Positions 1 through 10,583 of a DNA stretch of 64,000 nucleotides are shown here, piece after piece. The notes under the pieces are model-generated. The model saw only the letters and a list, made by a program, of their open reading frames with translations, had not been told where the DNA came from and searched no databases. Numbering within the stretch: the stretch's first letter is position 1; each line of letters opens with the position of its first letter. Location of the stretch: NCBI GenBank assembly GCA_963820075.1, contig CAWFYS010000007.1, positions 103,739 through 167,738 of the forward strand, given 5' to 3'. The stretch comes from Kumtagia sp963820075 (GTDB taxonomy: Bacteria > Pseudomonadota > Alphaproteobacteria > Rhizobiales > Rhizobiaceae). Position numbers and translations under genes: made by a program.

Positions 1-145
1 CGGGATCCTCAGCCAAGCCCTGTGGTATTACTTTCTGCTCAGCGTGATTTGAACGGCCCGGGACGCTCAACCGGTCGCCCTCCATACAACATGACGAATG
101 TCTGTGCTAAAATCAGCCAGGAATTCGATCGCGGGGAGAAAAGAA

Positions 146-923
146 ATGCCTCCGAAAGATGTCGATCCCAGGCTTTGGTACGTGGATCACGGCGCTCTCG
201 GAGGACCGCCTTCCAGTCCGGTTTCGCTGAGCTCACCGGCGCTAGAACACATTCTCATTCAGACCGCCATACTGTCATCTCCGTTCGGAAGAAAACTATC
301 CTCGCAAGAGATCGGACTGATCGAATCGATTTTCGGAGAAAGTGTCGATACCGCACGCATCAGGATTGTCGACGCGTCGATCGCCAATGCACCGACGACG
401 CTGGGTAACCAAATACGCGTGCGTCCAGGCAGTTCTTTCGGCTCCGAAGAGGGCAAAAGCACGTTGAATTCATGAAACGGGACATGTCTGGCAGTATCAG
501 ACACAGGGCACCCGCTATATCACCTGTGCCGTTTACCACCAGATTGAAGCGCACGTCAAAACCGGTACGCGCAATGCCGCTTATATGAACTACAAGCTTG
601 ATTCGAAAAGTAAAATTTCTGACTACCCGGCCGAGGAACAGGCTCAGATCATCCAGGATTATTACGAAATCTCGGTGCGCTACAAGGGCAGCACCACCCC
701 GCCTGAATGGGTCAAGATGCGGCAGAAGAACCTGTCGGACTATGAACGGCTCATCAAGGAAGTGCGGACGTATCGGCCCAAGTCACAGCAGCAAATCTAT
801 ACCGACAGCCTGATGAAGGACCCGGGCGCACGCTATTTGCCGGCGCCAATGTCCGACGAACCCAGAGTGCTGCCGTTGGTGCCTATTCTGGAGTTCCGCT
901 TCAAGATGCCATGGGAGAAGTAG
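146..923 (+). CDS. Zinc-metallopeptidase-like protein, broken by a 1-base frameshift
   Basis: The reading frame from ATG 146 (preceded by GGGGAG) runs to about 466 and continues in the next frame to the stop at 923. Dropping one A near 467 joins them and gives about 258 residues. The junction then reads TLIHETGHVWQYQ, an HExxH-type zinc site followed by WQYQ, as in peptidase-like domains found near Rhs/Vgr or DUF4157 proteins; the upstream RKLSSQEIGLIESIFG stretch also fits that family. There is no signal peptide. The role is unknown; a toxin or secretion-associated protease-like domain is an inference. The single extra base matches the error pattern seen elsewhere in this window, so the gene may be intact in the organism. 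Confidence 0.55.
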
Positions 924-977
924 GGGCGACCGGCGCGCGCGCCTACCCTTATCCCATGCATCCGCCCAGGTTCGAGA

Positions 978-1436
978 TTGCAGGTCGGATTCCCTTGCTA
1001 TCGGGAGATGATGCGTGTTCTCAAGCCCGAAGGCCGGCTCGCTGTCGCTGTGTGCGACTCCCTCGAAAGGTCGCCGGGTTACGCGGCGGTGGCTGACATG
1101 CTCGAACGGCTGTTCGGGAACGATGTAGCGAATGCGTTCCGGGCGCCGTTCGTGCTCGGCAACGCCAGTCTCCTGCTTGGACTATGCGCGGAAGCAGACA
1201 TCAGGAATGCCGAGGTAGAGCGGATAAGCGGAACGGTCCGTTTCGCTTCAATCGAATCGCTGATCTCGACGGAGAGAGCCTGCGTTTGGACCCTGGGTGG
1301 GCTGTTGGACGACGGGCAGTTCAAGCGCCTGCGGGAAGAGGCCGAGCGGGTGCTCGTGCCGTTTGTGGCGGCGGGCGGTGCTATAGCCTTCGATTTGCCC
1401 GCTCTCTTGGTCACGGCATGCAAGGCCGGCGGGTGA
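978..1436 (+). pseudogene. 3' fragment of a SAM-dependent methyltransferase
   Basis: The 152 residues start inside a class I methyltransferase: CYREMMRVLKPEGRLAVAVCD is the usual post-motif region (conserved LKPGGRL), followed by FRAPFVLG and the IESLISTERACVWTLGG C-terminal part. The N-terminal half with the SAM-binding glycine motif is absent and the sequence upstream shows no homology to it in any frame. I read it as a 5'-truncated remnant. The substrate is unknown. It lies directly after the frameshifted peptidase-like gene, in a stretch with other truncated genes. Confidence 0.6.
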
Positions 1437-1538
1437 ACTGCGTCGACCAGGCTTCCGCATGCAGCATGAGAATCTGCCTAATGGCGCCGCAGAGGCTACG
1501 GAGTCTTCATCGACACCAGTCCCCTATGATGGGTTCTG

Positions 1539-2006
1539 TCACCAGAAATCCTTGTGGTCGTTTACGATCTCTTCTTCGAGTTCAGGGAATGGGCCACGGA
1601 CCGCCACATGGCGGCGTCCGGCGGCGAACACCTGGTGACAGCTCAGATCGAGGGTCAGATTCTCCGGGTTGTCTCCGGTCAGCTCGGCCAACCGCCTTTC
1701 GCTGAGTCCGTAGACCACGGTGCCGATGCCAGCCCAGTAACAGGCCCCGGCGCACATGCAGCACGGCTCGACCGAGGTCACCAGCGTGCATCGCTCGAGA
1801 AAGCTCGGGTCGTATTGCTGCGCGGCCGCGCGGGCCACGTTTGCCTCTGCGTGGCCAAGGCGATCCCGCGCGTAGGTGTTGCCCGATGAAAGGAGCACGT
1901 CGCCCTCCGGCCCGACCAGGAGCGCCCCAAAGGGATGATTGCCACTGGCCCGGCTCTCGGCGGCGATCTCCACGGCGAGACGTAGATAGTCGGTATCGCT
2001 CCTCAT
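1539..2006 (-). CDS. Nucleoside/guanine deaminase (cytidine deaminase-like fold)
   Basis: A full-length 155-residue zinc deaminase. The HAE motif (GHAEANVARAA) supplies the zinc ligand and the proton-shuttling Glu; EPCCMCAGACYWAGI supplies the two Cys ligands. Family members deaminate guanine, guanosine or a tRNA adenosine; the NHPFGALLV N-terminal motif and free-standing length fit small-molecule (guanine-type) deaminases better than TadA. It is cytoplasmic, with no signal peptide. It is monocistronic, with no partner gene nearby, so the physiological substrate cannot be read from context. Confidence 0.85.
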   Translation of the reverse strand: MRSDTDYLRLAVEIAAESRASGNHPFGALLVGPEGDVLLSSGNTYARDRLGHAEANVARAAAQQYDPSFLERCTLVTSVEPCCMCAGACYWAGIGTVVYGLSERRLAELTGDNPENLTLDLSCHQVFAAGRRHVAVRGPFPELEEEIVNDHKDFW

Positions 2007-2391
2007 GGCCGTTTCCTTGTGTTGCCCATTCGCAACTGCACGCGCAAAGGCCCTTCGCCTGGATTCTATATTCTTGGAGCGCTTGTGAGCTGTCTAGTGA
2101 TGGGCATTAAATTCATGGCCGCGCAACGTGGCATAGCGGTTCGGGCGCTTTCGATCGACACAGAAGCCGATTGGGACGCACATCCTCGACAATTAATCAA
2201 AGGTTAGCAAAAAAGCCGAAACGCCTCCACCTGAAACTCTGGCATGACGAAGGTGTGGCGCGCAAGATTACTTGGCACGCCGCGCAACTTCAAACGGCAC
2301 CATTCGAGCCTCGTCGGCACAGTTTGGGTTCGGCTTGATATTTCCATCATTCCGCCAGTAGGCTCAACACTTGGTACCCCTGGAGGGGACA
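2007..2391. other. Intergenic region between the deaminase and the small secreted protein
   Basis: About 385 bases with no convincing gene on either strand. Short ORFs here have no recognisable motif. It must hold the deaminase promoter (leftward) and that of the small secreted protein (rightward). A GGAGGGG ribosome binding site ends it just before ATG 2392. Confidence 0.5.
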
Positions 2392-2742
2392 ATGTTGAAC
2401 CATCCTCTTTTCCGTGCTTCTCGAATTCTGGTGGCTCCGTTCTTTGCTGGCGTTTGCCTGTTTTCGGCGCTTGACGCGACGGCACAATCCGCTGGTGATC
2501 TGCCAAGTGCGACAGAGCCATGGCTGGCCGAGCCGGGCGATTGGTCCGCTGACTTCAATGAGGCCCAGATCGAGTGTTATCAGGGCTCTATGAGCGCGTG
2601 TGACTCAATATGGTTGAACGAGCGGGTCCTGATGGACACTTTCCTGGGCCAATACGGGCGAACGTGCGGCGGCCGCGTCGATCTCCGCGAGATTAGGCGT
2701 GCGAACGTCACTTGTACCGAGGCCTTCCCCGACAACGAGTAG
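2392..2742 (+). CDS. Small secreted cysteine-containing protein of unknown function
   Basis: ATG 2392 is chosen because GGAGGGG lies 4-10 bases upstream; a further in-frame start upstream lacks one. The 116-residue product begins with a signal peptide (hydrophobic LVAPFFAGVCLFSALDATAQS, cleavage after TAQ or nearby). The mature part has four Cys (IECYQG, SACDSIWLNERVLMDT, GRTCGG, VTCTEAF), suggesting two periplasmic disulfides. I recognise no named domain. It has no operon partner: the next 650 bases are gene-free. Confidence 0.6.
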   Translation: MLNHPLFRASRILVAPFFAGVCLFSALDATAQSAGDLPSATEPWLAEPGDWSADFNEAQIECYQGSMSACDSIWLNERVLMDTFLGQYGRTCGGRVDLREIRRANVTCTEAFPDNE

Positions 2743-3400
2743 CAAGGCCGTCTTGCGACTTGGCCCGGCATCTGCAACGCCCCCTTCCCGACGAGATGCT
2801 GCGGATTGTGGAGCCTCCCACGGCGATCGCGGCGTGAGCAACAAGGAGGCATCCGCCCGCCACGCGGACGAGGCGCCGCGGCGCACCGGCATCGTCGAGC
2901 ACCGGTGCGATCACCGCGGATGCAACCCCTGCTCGGCCGCCGATCGGCAGGCTCCGGCTTGCCTTGGCACGCATTCGCCAGGCGCCTGTTATTACTCCGG
3001 ACTATCGACCCGGCGTGAAACGATTGTGTGGAGTAGCGTGGTATTCCACTGTGCTTCTTATCGGCAACACCCTCCCCCTTTATTGTGCGCGCAGGCTCTC
3101 GCGCCAGACAGTTGTTCTTTTAGTTTCGGGCGATTCGCGACAATATCTCGTCCAATGCCGGAGGGGCAGGACAGCCGCAGCATTCGAGTACTGAACCCGC
3201 AGGCCGCCAGAGGCGCCTTGCGGACAAGGAAAGGGAATTCATGCGCGCACTTGCCAGCCGCCTGCTCGGCTCGACTGCAGCCGCAACACCTTCCACAAGT
3301 CAGCCGCATTGGCTGGGCTGCGCGTGCAAGCCTGCATAATTTCCTTTCTTCGACCTCGAAGGACGCTTCGTGCGCGGGTCGAGCCGAGCGCCAAGGTGCA
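2743..3400. other. Gene-poor stretch before the first autotransporter
   Basis: About 660 bases. The open frames on both strands are arginine-, proline- and cysteine-rich shadows without motifs or ribosome binding sites. The stretch from about 3050 to 3200 is less GC-rich than its flanks and may hold the promoter of the autotransporter that starts near 3401. Confidence 0.4.
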
Positions 3401-6031
3401 ATGGCGTGGATGGTCAGAACCATACCGATGTCTTTGCTGCTGGCCGGCATTGGCTACAGCCAGGATGCCCAGGCCCAGACTGTTGCACCTTCGCCCCTCC
3501 CAACCAGCCACTTGCGGATTGGTCGTGACCCCCGGGCGAGACGGATATAATTTTATCCCTCCCATATCCCCGGCCTGTCGACCGAGGCCCGTGCGTACGT
3601 CCTGAACCCAGCGCCTAAGCATCTACATGGACAATAGAGGCCTGTTCCGGCAACCCAGACCCTAACGGTGTCCGGCACCGACATGACGGGCTACTATGTG
3701 AACGGCAGTGTCGGCGGCACAGCCAATATCATTTCTGGAGAACGGCGCCAGAGCCGATCTGATAGAGGCTGGCGCTATCCTTCTGCCCGCGACAAATGTA
3801 CATATTACCGTTGACAACTCGGTGCTGAACGGAGCGCAGACCGGGCGGATCTATGACCTCGTAGCGGCGACAAGGACTACACGCTTGGGTTCAGCCATTT
3901 TCATCGATCCGGCTGACCTCGGCACTCACACCATCAACGTGGTGAACGGCAGCCAGCTCAACGGCAGCATCGTCACCGGCTTCGGCAGTGCGGCAGACAG
4001 TCAGCGTCGATGAAAGCACCATCGACAATGGCGGCATCTATGTGGCTGGCCTTGGCGCCAATACGATTTCGGTGACCAACAGCACCGTCGATGCGACAGA
4101 CAGCCAGGTGGCCGCCAGTCTGGCAGAACTTGCGCAACGGATCGCCGATTCGGGAATTCCAGTCGATGTATCCAACGTCGAAAACCTGGCCATCGGCCTG
4201 ATCGGCACGCAGAGCAACACGCCTGATCTTGGCCGGGAGCACCGTTACCGGCGACGTGGGTTTACTCGGTCTCGCGAGCTGGCACCAACGATCATCTCGG
4301 TGACCGGCGGCAGTCGGATCGAGGGCAATCTGGTCCATCGTGGACCGTCCCTGGCCAATGTAAATTTCGACGCCAGCGCGATCGTCGGCGATATTCGCGC
4401 CGGCAATACCGCTGTCGTTCTGCAGAATGGCTCGACGTTTGAAGGCATTTTCGAGACCAGGGCCGGATCGACATCGAGCCTTACGCTGATCGACAGCACC
4501 TGGAATATGACCGGGAACTCCAACGTCACCAACCTTCTCAACGACCCGAGCGTGATCGACTTTGCCGCCCCGGTCGGCGATCCGACGCTCCTGTCGAGCT
4601 ACAAGACGCTGACGGTCAACAACTACGTAGGCGAACGGGGACAGATCCGCCTGAACACCTACCTCGCTGGTGATGGCTCGCCCTCGGACCGGCTCGTGAT
4701 TGATGGAGGCACGGCAACAGGCACAACGGGCCTTTTTTTCGACAACACGACCGGTCCGGGCGCCCTGACGACCGGCGACGGTATCCTGGTCGTCGACGCC
4801 GTAAACGGCGGCACGACCGCTCCTGGAGCCTTTGCCGGCTTTGCGGCCGCTGGCCCCTACGACTATCTTCTCTATCGTGGCGGCTCGACGCCCGGCAGCG
4901 AGAACGACTTTTTCCTGCGCAGCAGTACTCAGCCCGGACCCTCGGAACCACTCGTGCCCGGCGGACCGTCGGTGCCCGGCGCGCCCGGCGAGCCGTCGCG
5001 GCCGCGCTTCCGGCAGGAGGTCTCGGTCTACGCGGCAATGCCGGCTGCGGCAGCGGTCTATGGGCGCCAGATCATCGACACGCTGCATGAACGCATGGGC
5101 GGCGACGCCCAGCGGCTCGGCCCCGGCGATAACGGCACCGACGCCCCCGACGGCATCTGGAGCCGGGTCATCGGCCTGTGGGGCCAACGCGACGGCCCCG
5201 GCGTCTCTGTCGGTGGACCGAGCTTCGACTACGACTTCTACGCGTTCCAGTTCGGCGCCGACCTTTACCGCGCGGAGGACCCGAACAACGGCAGCCGCGA
5301 CAATGCCGGTCTCTATGCGGCTCTGGGCCACGGCAAGGTCGACGTCGAGCACAACCTGTTCGGCTTCACCTTTGATGGCGGCGAGGATGAGTTCAAGGCC
5401 TACAGCGTCGGCGGCTACTGGACGCATTTCGGAAAAAACGACTGGTATCTCGACAGCGTTCTGCAGGCGACGTGGTACGACGCGACCATGAGCGGGCAGC
5501 GCGGGCTGCGCGAAGCCGAGACCGACGGCTGGGGTCTGGCGGCCTCGATCGAGGGCGGCTATCCGTTCGACCTTGGCAACGGCTGGCTTATCGAGCCGCA
5601 AGCGCAACTGGTCTATCAGTTTCTTGATCTTAACGACTTCAACGACGGCGCGGCGGACGTGCGCTACAGCGACCAGGATTCGCTGGCGGGCCGCATCGGT
5701 GCGCGGCTGGCGCGCAGTTGGAACCTCGACGAGGCGCAGCAGGCCCAGTGGAGCCGGTGCTGGCATCCAGCGCGTGCGAGAGGCCTCGCTGTGGGCGCGC
5801 GCCGATATATGGAACGAGTTCCTCGGCCAGCCGACGACCGAGTTCTCGTCCGCCAACGGCTTCGTTCCCTTTACCGCCGACCTCGAAGGCGGTTGGTGGA
5901 AGCTCGGCGTCGGCGGCACCTATGACATCGACACCGAGGCAACGGTCTACGCCAACGTCAACTACGAGAGCGCATTCGACGGGGATGCCGATGCCTGGGA
6001 AGGCAAGCTCGGCCTGAAAATCCAGTGGTAA
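3401..6031 (+). pseudogene. Autotransporter with C-terminal beta-barrel, several frameshifts
   Basis: A type Va secreted surface protein. ATG 3401 opens a signal peptide (MAWMVRTIPMSLLLAGIGYS, cleavage after AQA). The passenger shows Ser/Thr/Asn-rich beta-helix repeats (for example TISVTNSTVDATDSQ) at 4030-4200 and 4290-4600, then a proline/glycine linker near 4930-5010, then a roughly 280-residue barrel with YAALGHGKVDVEHNLFGFTF and WYLDSVLQATWYDA, ending LGLKIQW with an aromatic last residue. Frame changes occur around 3500-3700, 3990, 4215-4270 and 5755. Single-base consensus errors could explain some, but the 5' third needs several corrections, so real decay is possible. Confidence 0.65.
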
Positions 6032-6213
6032 AAGGCAGCCAGGTGTAATTGCCCCTCAACGTCCGCATGTTCGTCGGTTCGCGACATTTGACGACAAATA
6101 CCGTTTGTGCCGCCCCTCATCGCCCTGCCAGAGCACGCTCTATCGCACCAGACGGTCAACCTTCATAGCCTTGGTATTGCGGCCCTGAATCCGGGCTAAC
6201 GAAAAGTGAAAGT

Positions 6214-6347
6214 CCCCCTCTCCGGCCGCTTCGCGGCCACCTCTCCCCCGCCCTTGCGGGGGCGAGGATAGGCGCCAGGCGTGCCACCGCTTATCCTCGC
6301 CCTCACGAAGTGGGGGAGAGGTGGCCGCGAAGCGGCCGGAGAGGGGG
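6214..6347. repeat. Palindromic repeat family B, copy 1
   Basis: A perfect 36-base inverted repeat (6214-6249 against 6312-6347), beginning CCCCCTCTCCGGCCGCTTCG, encloses a second GC-rich arm pair (CCCGCCCTTGCGGGGGCGAGGA and its partner). The whole would fold into a long cruciform. Related elements lie at 45989-46111 and inside the ATP-grasp gene at 47868-48000. It sits between the 3' ends of two convergent autotransporters, so it may also stop transcription there. Confidence 0.85.
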
Positions 6348-6456
6348 TCGAATGACGATCCCGTTAACCGGATTCAGGGCCGTGGCCTTGGTATAGGCCC
6401 CGGCCTGTTCGGGTCGGTCACGAACGTCCAATGCGCGCTCGACGGGATGAGGAAAC

Positions 6457-6563
6457 GCTAAGCAGACTTGCGTGGCTTAGCCGACGCTTCGCCTGATTAG
6501 CCTCTTGTCTTGTCGCAGGTTTCTGTCGGAAACCGTGAGACACTTTTCCGGAACCTGCTTAGC
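6457..6563 (+). repeat. Dispersed 107-base repeat family A, copy 1
   Basis: The element starts GCTAAGCAG and ends CTGCTTAGC, a 9-base terminal inverted repeat. The internal core TCGCAGGTTTCTGTCGGAAA is shared with the copies at 30435-30542 (opposite strand) and 32230-32334. It encodes no protein, which fits a small non-autonomous (MITE- or REP-like) element. It lies between the convergent autotransporters, just past the barrel end of the second one. Confidence 0.8.
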
Positions 6564-6623
6564 GTGTAGCGGGAACGCTGGCGCTGTGCCAGCCCGCGTA
6601 TCGCTACCGCGGGCTGTTGGCGC

Positions 6624-9600
6624 TTAGAAGCTGACGGTGAGCGTCGCGTTGGCGCTGTGATCCTGGGCATCGTCCCCGATCTGTCCGGAATAGGCGATGC
6701 CGAGGCTGGAACGCGGACCGATCTGGACGTCGAGCCCCACCTCCAGCGCAAGTGCGTCGCGGGCGATCGGCGTGCCGGCGATGACGAACGGCGCCCCGCC
6801 GGCAAAGTTGAAGGCGGCCTCGGGCGTGATGTCGTTGAAAGCATGCCGCCAGCCGACCATGCCGGAGAGCTTCACCTCCTTGTCACCGAGTTGAAGCGGC
6901 GTGGAGGCCCTGACGCCAAGCGTCGTGAAGGTCTGGTCGGTATCGTCGGACTGATGAGCCAGAGCCGCCGCGCCGCCGGTCTCGGTGAAGCCGTCAGTGT
7001 GCAGATTGACATAGGCGACGTTGGCGAACGGCTCGAAGGACGCCGAAGCCGTGTCGATCCGGTAGCCGGCCTCGCCAAAGACCTGCGCCGTGCCGGCGTC
7101 GTAGCTCGCGTCGAGGTTCTCCGCGAAACCTCCGAAGGCCGCCGTGCGCGAGGTGTCGACGAAGTTCCAGGAATAGGCGGCGACCGCCCGAAGCCCGAGA
7201 TTGCCGAGTTGCGTGCCGCCATAGGCGCCGATATGGACGGAGTTGGCCGAACCGGAGGAAGCCCGGTCGTCGACGTCGAAAGAGCTGTAGGTGTAGCCGC
7301 CGATCAGGCCGAGCCGCGCATCGTCGGCGACCAGCGCGTCAATGCCGGTGAAGAAGCCGCCGGTGCTGCGATCGAAATCGGCGGCATTGCCGTCGCCGTC
7401 GAAGGAGCCCCACGCGCCGAGCCCCTCGCCCCACATGGCAAGCGGCGCGTCGGCCTCGGCGGCGACCGGACCGGCCTCGCCATAGGCCATCACCGGCAGC
7501 GGCTTGGCGCCGACGGCGCCGAAGGCGGCGCGAAGCCGGCCGGACGCAGCTTCGCGCAGGTAGCGGCTCTCCTCGATGAAGCCGCTCTTGGCCGAGGCAT
7601 GGATTTCGCCCGACAGCAGGTCGAGCGCAGCCGGGATGTCGCTGGCGCCGAGGTTGGCAAGCGCCGTCTCCAGCACCCCGCCGCCAAGGCTGTCAATGCC
7701 GGCGCCGGTCGCCTTCTGGTTCGGCGTGATGCCCAGCGCCGCGATTAGCTGAACATTGCGCTCCAGTGTCAGCATCACGCTGTTCGGCAGGTAGGACAGG
7801 ACCGCGTCGAGCAGCGGCAGGCTGTCGGTCACGCCGTCGAAGGTGCCGCTCACGCCGCCGCCGGCCGTGACGATGGTATAGACTGTGCCGGCGTTGTAGG
7901 AGCCCGGGCGCGTTGAGGACGACGACCTCGCCGCCGCTGAGCGTGACAGTGCCGGTCACTGCGAGGAGGTCGCTCTGGCCCGCCGCATTGATTTCCACCT
8001 CGTAGGTCGACCCTGCCGCGAAAGTCGCATTGCCGAAGACATGCAGCGTGCCGATCGAATTGCCCGGAGCGAGCGTGCCTCCCAGTGACAGCCCGCCGAG
8101 TATGCCGTCGCCCCTGAGCACGGCGCCGGGGTTGACCGTCACCACGGAAGCGGCGATCGAGCCGTTCACGACAAGCGTGCCGCCGCCCACCGAGGTCGGT
8201 CCGGAATAGCTGCTGTCAAGGTTGTCCCGGAGAGCGTGAAGATGCCGCCACCAGTCTTGGTCAGGCCACCAGTCCCCGACATGGCCCCGCGCGAACATCG
8301 TGCTGCTACCGTCGCCGCCTGTGGTCAGCACGCCCGCGCCGAGAAGCACATTGCCGCCGCCGGCCAGCGAGCCGATGGTCTGGTCAAAGCTCGCGAGGTC
8401 AAGCACGGCACCGGACGCCACGTTGATGGCACTGTCCGGCGAGAAGGTTCCGGCAGCGCCGGCCCTCAATGTGCCCTGATTGACGAAGGTCGCGCCAGAG
8501 TAGCTGTTGTCGCCGGAGAGGATGAGCGTGCCGGTGCCGATCTTGGTGAGCGAGCCGGGGCCTGAGATGATGCCGGAGAAGGTCGCGCTGTTGGCCTGGG
8601 TGTCGACGGTGCCGCCGCCCGGACCGAGGAAGACAGGAAGTGCGCTGGACACGCCGGCGCCGGTGATCTGCATGGTGCCGCCGCTGAACACCGGGCCGGT
8701 GCCGGGTCCGGTCATCGTGCAGCCGATGGCGCCGCCATTGTTGGCATGGAAGGTCCGGCCCGCGGCGAGCAGGGCGTTGCCGTTGCCGCAGACGCCTGGG
8801 TAGCCAGGCTGAACGAAGCCCGCGATCGTCCCGATTACCGAGTTGCTGGCCGTGTCGATGATGGAAACGGTGTTGGCGTCTTGGTTGGTCACATAGGCCC
8901 GCGTACCGTCGGGGCTGACCGCGACGCCTACCGGGAGGGCGCCGACAGGAATCGTGCCAGTGACCGTATTGGTTGCGGTGTCTATGACCGAGACGGTGTT
9001 GCTGACGCTGTTGACTACATAGGCCCGCGTGCCGTCGGGTCCGACCGCGACGCCCACGGGCGTCACTGCCAACCGGGATCGGTGGCGTCACCGTGTTCGT
9101 CGCGGTGTCGATGACGGACACGCTGTCGTCAAGAAAGTTGGTGACATAGGCCCGCGCACCGTCGGGGCTGAAGACGACGTCGGCAGCGCCAGCGCCAACA
9201 ATGATCGTGGTCACCGTGTTCGTTGCGGTGTCGATGACGGAGACCATGTCGGACTCCAGGTCCGTGGAGCCGTTGGTGGCATAGGCCTGCGTACCGTCCG
9301 GGCTTAAGGCGACGTCGAATGACGGGCTCATAATATCGATCGTCGTGACCGTGTTCGAGGCGGTATCGATGACGGAAATATTGTTGGAATTGTCATTGGC
9401 CACGTAGACGCGTGTGCCATCCGCGCTGACGGCGAGCCCGAGCGGGCTACCTCCAACAGCGATCGTAGCCACCACTGCGTTGGTGGCTGTATCTATAACG
9501 GAAACAGTACCATCGACGAAGTTTGACACGTAGACCAGGCTTTGGTCGCCGCGCACTGCCACGGCATAGGGTTGGCTCCCAACGCCGATGGCGCCGGGCG

Positions 9601-9872
9601 CCAGAACGCCGGAAGGGATATCCAGACGCGAAACACTGTCTTACATCGAAGTTCGGCACGTAGACAAAAGGGCCTGACTGCGCGTGAGCAGCTTCGCTCC
9701 AAAGCGCCATCGCCGAGATCAGTGCGAGCGAGGCGACAATGGCTGGCGTTCCGGCGCGCCCGGGCACTCCGCCGATGGAGCCCTCAGGCTCATCCCTCAT
9801 CAGCCTGCTCACATGTCGATCACCAACACCGCACGTGAAGCTGGCCGCGCAAGCCCGCCGAAAGAAATCCAT
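6624..9872 (-). CDS. Autotransporter with YVTN beta-propeller passenger; frame broken by apparent 1-base errors
   Basis: ATG 9872 (AGAGGGA upstream) opens an extended signal peptide ending SEAAHAQ. Then follow about six YVTN-type blades (VSVIDTATNTVT and PDGTRAYVTN repeats, 9600-8830), then passenger repeats of the autotransporter beta-helix type (GPGSLTKIGTGTLILSGDNS), a SVMLTLERNVQLIAAL junction and a barrel (PLAMWGEGLGAWGSFDGDGN to ANATLTVSF, ending in Phe). Extra single bases at about 9638, 9068 and 7907, plus a compensating pair near 8225-8275, restore one frame of about 1081 residues. A surface-exposed adhesin-like role is inferred. Confidence 0.75.
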
Positions 9873-10112
9873 CTTGTCCCTCTGCTCCGCCTGACGGGCA
9901 GGCGGTCACTTGTCTTGGCGCGAGTTTAGGTGCGGGTGAGTGTTATCGCCAGACGTGTTAAATAACTACTGAAAAGGCGCTGGTCTTGTTGTTCCCATGG
10001 GATCGTGTGGCCTCGCAGACACAGTCGCGAAAGATGGAATGGAAGCCCTGCTCCGGCTTTCGCCCTGCCCTAGCTTGCGCAAGTCCAAACTGACGTGCCG
10101 GGATGCGCTGTT

Positions 10113-10583
10113 TCACTGTGAAAGCCGCAGCGCATCTTCCGAACGCAACAGATCAGGCGGACAGCCTTGGGAGATGGAGATAGCGCGTATTTGAAGGTCG
10201 GGTGGGCGGTTTCCAAAGTAGCGAAGCAGCCGGCGGCGATAGTTTTCAAGCATGGTACGCATAACGGGTTGCTCGGCGTAGAGCCCGCCATCGAACGCGT
10301 ACGTCAGATGTTCGCCCGCTGTCTGCTCGACAATCGCTCGTGACCAGCCTTCCGGCGAAACGGTGGCGATACGCACCCGGCATGCGCCCCGCGTTGCCAC
10401 TGTCCATATCGAGGTTGCATAGTGAGCAGCGGAATTGACGGTCAGGCCGCGCTCTTCCAGATATGAAACTGCCCTGTCATCATCGGGACTCGCACGCCCT
10501 GTCTCTTTCAGGCCGAAACCTTTGCCGGCCAGACTGGCTGAAAGCAATATTGCAAAGGCGAGACTAGCGGTTAGAAGGCGCAT
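10113..10583 (-). CDS. Exosortase-associated secreted protein, unknown function
   Basis: 156 residues from ATG 10583, overlapping the 3' end of the exosortase gene by 20 bases, so probably translated with it. It has an N-terminal signal peptide (LLTASLAFAILLSASLAG) and no later membrane helix. The mature region carries two Cys (RGACRVRI and SQGCPPD) and a hydrophilic helix (MRTMLENYRRRLLRYFG). I do not recognise the family. Its position as third gene of the substrate-exosortase operon suggests it assists sorting or modification of the substrate; that is an inference. Confidence 0.6.
   Translation of the reverse strand: MRLLTASLAFAILLSASLAGKGFGLKETGRASPDDDRAVSYLEERGLTVNSAAHYATSIWTVATRGACRVRIATVSPEGWSRAIVEQTAGEHLTYAFDGGLYAEQPVMRTMLENYRRRLLRYFGNRPPDLQIRAISISQGCPPDLLRSEDALRLSQ

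Noticed and set aside
3973..5919. A 648-residue open frame on the minus strand
   Set aside because: Mirror of the first autotransporter; composition is that of a shadow frame.
6214..6563. CRISPR-like repeats
   Set aside because: The elements are palindromes or dispersed copies, not evenly spaced direct repeats, and no cas genes are present.
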